DNA of 8,241 bases, from NCBI GenBank assembly GCA_946478765.1, contig CAMLDH010000160.1, positions 1-8,241 on the forward strand. The letters run 5' to 3'. This document shows positions 6,882 to 8,241 of the stretch, piece after piece (within the stretch, counting starts at the first letter, position 1; each line of letters begins with the position of its first letter). The notes under the pieces are model-generated. The model was not told where the DNA came from, did no database searches, and saw only the letters and a program-made list of their open reading frames with translations. Origin of the DNA: an uncultured Oxalobacteraceae bacterium. Its GTDB lineage: Bacteria; Pseudomonadota; Gammaproteobacteria; Burkholderiales; Burkholderiaceae. The translations under genes and the position numbers were made by a program.

Positions 6882-7169
6882 TTAGAGCAATGTTAAAACA
6901 TGATGCAAGTAAAAAAATGCATATCTCCCGAAATGCCACAAAATCGCAGTTTTCGCGCCTGTAGAATGATAACCACACGCCTGTCCCGCTTGAGCAAGCA
7001 TTTCGAGGCGCGATTTTAACACTCAACCTCCCCCTCGTGCATATGCTGTCATGCGAAAAGCTGGAATTCCACCGAATTACATGCCATCGTGTTCGTGTAC
7101 TCCACCATCTGGTTGATCCCCCTCAATTCATCTGATAACCCACCGGATTTTTGCAAAACACTATTGACC
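6882..7169 (-). other. Spacer upstream of tRNA-Leu, probably holding its promoter
   Basis: No confident gene is present. On the minus strand TAAAAT (7019-7014) is followed by a GC-rich CGCGCC stretch, as in stable-RNA promoters, but the matching -35 (TGCACG at 17 bases) is poor. Two weak coding hints exist on the minus strand. One is a 39-codon open frame at 7168-7049 that abuts the IS630 element. The other is a GTG-started 46-codon frame at 7022-6882 that ends at the tRNA. An 8-bp inverted repeat TCGCGCCT (6953-6960) / AGGCGCGA (7006-7013) is also present. Confidence 0.35.
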
Positions 7170-7171
7170 TA

Positions 7172-7186
7172 AGTAATTATGCAAAA
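7172..7186 (+). repeat. Left terminal inverted repeat of the IS630 element
   Basis: AGTAATTATGCAAAA matches the complement of the right end at 14 of 15 bases (T against C at position 9). It contains the last codons and TAA stop of the transposase. The duplicated TA lies just outside at 7170-7171. Confidence 0.85.
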
Positions 7187-8178
7187 TTTACAGTGAATGT
7201 TTTCCCGTAATTTTCCATGATGAAATGCACTTCATCACGCAAGTTGTCGTCGGTTAAATGAAGGAAACGACGCCAGAAATATTTGGCTTGCTTCCACAAA
7301 ATTTCGATCTGGTTCAATTCAGGGCTATATGGCGGTAAATAATAGAGATACAAATCTTGTTGCGCCCATTGCTGCTGCTTTTCTTCCATCGCCGCCCCCT
7401 TGTGAATGCGCGCATTGTCCAAAACGATAATCCGCGGCATGGTGTGCGGCTGCCTGGCCAAGTCATCCAGAAAGGCGATGACGTTCTCGCGTACCGTGCG
7501 TGTGTCGTGCGCATGCCATATCAGAGAATGATCATGATGGCGCAACGCCCCCAACACATTGACGCGCTGCCGATGCGATCCCGACAGCGCACGGCGTGTC
7601 CGACCAATTTCTGTCCAGCCATACTGGGCAGGGGGATTCGGCCCAAAGCCGGTCTCGTCGAAATACAGCAGATCGCACTGTCCTTCTTGCGCCATCGCCC
7701 GTAACGAGGCCATGACGCCTTGGCCTTGTCTGAAGGCCTCCTCATCGCGCTTGTCTTTCAAACTCAACCGGCAGCGTTTATACCGCCACCCGATCCGCCT
7801 CAAACACCGCCTGACGGTGTCTCGGCTGACCGGCCATTGCAAGGTCTCGCTTAACCGCGTCAATAGAGAACGCGACGTTCCACCTTCTTTCTTCGCCAGT
7901 TTGCGCAATGTCGTCTCTTCCTTGGGCGACAGGCTTGGCGGACGCCCACTGTGATGGCCTTCATATAAACCAGCCAAACCAAACTCGATCCAGCATTGTT
8001 TCCAGTGTTCGACGCTATTGATATGCACCTCGAACTCATCTGCCACCTGCTGCAGTGTGAGGCCCTGACCCAGCCTTCTCACCCCTTGCGCTCGCCTGCG
8101 CGTGCGCGCATGCGAATGATAGATCCCCATCTCCCGCAACGTCCGGCTCTCTTCCTTGCTCAACCTTAAACCTTTCAT
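7177..8178 (-). CDS. IS630-family transposase, apparently intact
   Basis: The 333-residue product cuts and joins the element's DNA by the DDE mechanism. The N-terminal part (about 5-140) has two helix-turn-helix segments: LTLQQVADEFEVHINSVEHW near 41-60 and a second around PVSRDTVRRCLRRIGWRYKR near 116-135. The catalytic residues are visible: Asp174 in LLYFDETGFGP, Asp254 in IIVLDNARIHKG and Glu292 in LNQIEILWKQ, with PPYSPELNQIE before it. No frameshift is present. I place the start at ATG 8176-8178 because GGGGA (8188-8192) lies nine bases upstream. An ATG at 8197-8199 would add seven residues but has only a weak AGG three bases before it. The TAA stop (7177-7179) lies inside the left terminal repeat. 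The sequence differs clearly from both IS630 remnants in the window. Confidence 0.93.
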   Translation of the reverse strand: MKGLRLSKEESRTLREMGIYHSHARTRRRAQGVRRLGQGLTLQQVADEFEVHINSVEHWKQCWIEFGLAGLYEGHHSGRPPSLSPKEETTLRKLAKKEGGTSRSLLTRLSETLQWPVSRDTVRRCLRRIGWRYKRCRLSLKDKRDEEAFRQGQGVMASLRAMAQEGQCDLLYFDETGFGPNPPAQYGWTEIGRTRRALSGSHRQRVNVLGALRHHDHSLIWHAHDTRTVRENVIAFLDDLARQPHTMPRIIVLDNARIHKGAAMEEKQQQWAQQDLYLYYLPPYSPELNQIEILWKQAKYFWRRFLHLTDDNLRDEVHFIMENYGKTFTVNFA

Positions 8179-8223
8179 CTCTGCAAATCCCCATGGCATT
8201 ACCTATGCACATTTGACAGAAAT

Positions 8224-8238
8224 TTTTGCGTAATTACT
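8224..8238 (-). repeat. Right terminal inverted repeat of the IS630 element
   Basis: This repeat lies upstream of the transposase start, so its neighbourhood must also supply the promoter. Just inside it, TTGACA at 8213-8218 is a perfect -35 hexamer on the plus strand, pointing out of the element. The duplicated TA is at 8239-8240 and the window ends one base later. Confidence 0.85.
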
Positions 8239-8241
8239 TAG

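Larger units (their letters stand above)
7172..8238 (-). mobile_element. Complete IS630-family insertion sequence
   Basis: The element is 1067 bp with one transposase gene on the minus strand. The first 15 bases at each end are inverted repeats: AGTAATTATGCAAAA at 7172-7186 and the complement of 8224-8238, with one mismatch. TA flanks both ends (7170-7171 and 8239-8240), and the outer C at 7169 and G at 8241 rebuild a CTAG target. IS630 elements are known to duplicate TA, and IS630 itself favours CTAG. The intact gene and near-identical ends suggest a recent insertion. Confidence 0.9.

Noticed and set aside
6882..7022. GTG-started 46-codon minus frame ending at the tRNA, preceded by GGGGAGG
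   Set aside because: It covers the region that must hold the tRNA promoter, its product is unremarkable and the spacing to the purine run is short; probably chance.
6670..7026. Minus open frame running through tRNA-Leu
   Set aside because: It reads through an unmistakable tRNA gene and terminator.
1..8241. CRISPR arrays, toxin-antitoxin pairs, defence islands or retrons
   Set aside because: No regularly spaced repeats, no reverse transcriptase, nuclease or paired small genes of those kinds were found on either strand.

Overview
The window looks like a chromosomal segment of a betaproteobacterium, most likely Burkholderiales/Oxalobacteraceae (Herminiimonas- or Janthinobacterium-like). The grounds are the moderately GC-rich codon use, a long AcnA-type aconitase, and a DUF2863-type protein, a family I know mainly from Burkholderiales. 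This assignment rests on recalled family features, not on a search.

Layout. Positions 1-334 hold no recognisable gene; the first 226 bases are bounded by a long imperfect inverted repeat, and the acnA leader follows. acnA (335-3043, +) is complete, has a good ribosome binding site and ends in a hairpin pair and a strong intrinsic terminator. A small membrane-anchored Ala/Ser-rich protein (3197-3502, +) follows with its own ribosome binding site and terminator. Next is a DUF2863-like protein (3647-4900, +) with a probable sigma70 promoter. All three genes point the same way, but the terminators suggest separate transcripts.

From about 5022 to 6490 is a graveyard of insertion-sequence fragments. 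It holds a C-terminal transposase scrap, two different IS630-family remnants facing each other and a frameshifted IS4-like transposase, all truncated. Beside them (6491-6601, +) lies what reads as the tail of a SEC-C zinc-motif protein with an altered motif. The graveyard sits on the 3' side of a complete tRNA-Leu(UAA) gene (6789-6881, -), which has its own terminator.

The right end (7172-8238) is one structurally complete IS630-family element. It has 15-bp terminal inverted repeats (14 matches), an intact DDE transposase and a TA duplication within an apparent CTAG target. The window ends on the last base of that target.

The left half is ordinary core metabolism and the right half is a mobile-element accumulation zone next to a tRNA gene. 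I see no defence system, CRISPR array, biosynthetic cluster or other clearly undescribed multigene system. The points most worth a second look are the inverted-repeat unit upstream of acnA, the SEC-C tail, the nested IS remnants and the architecture of the intact IS630 element.
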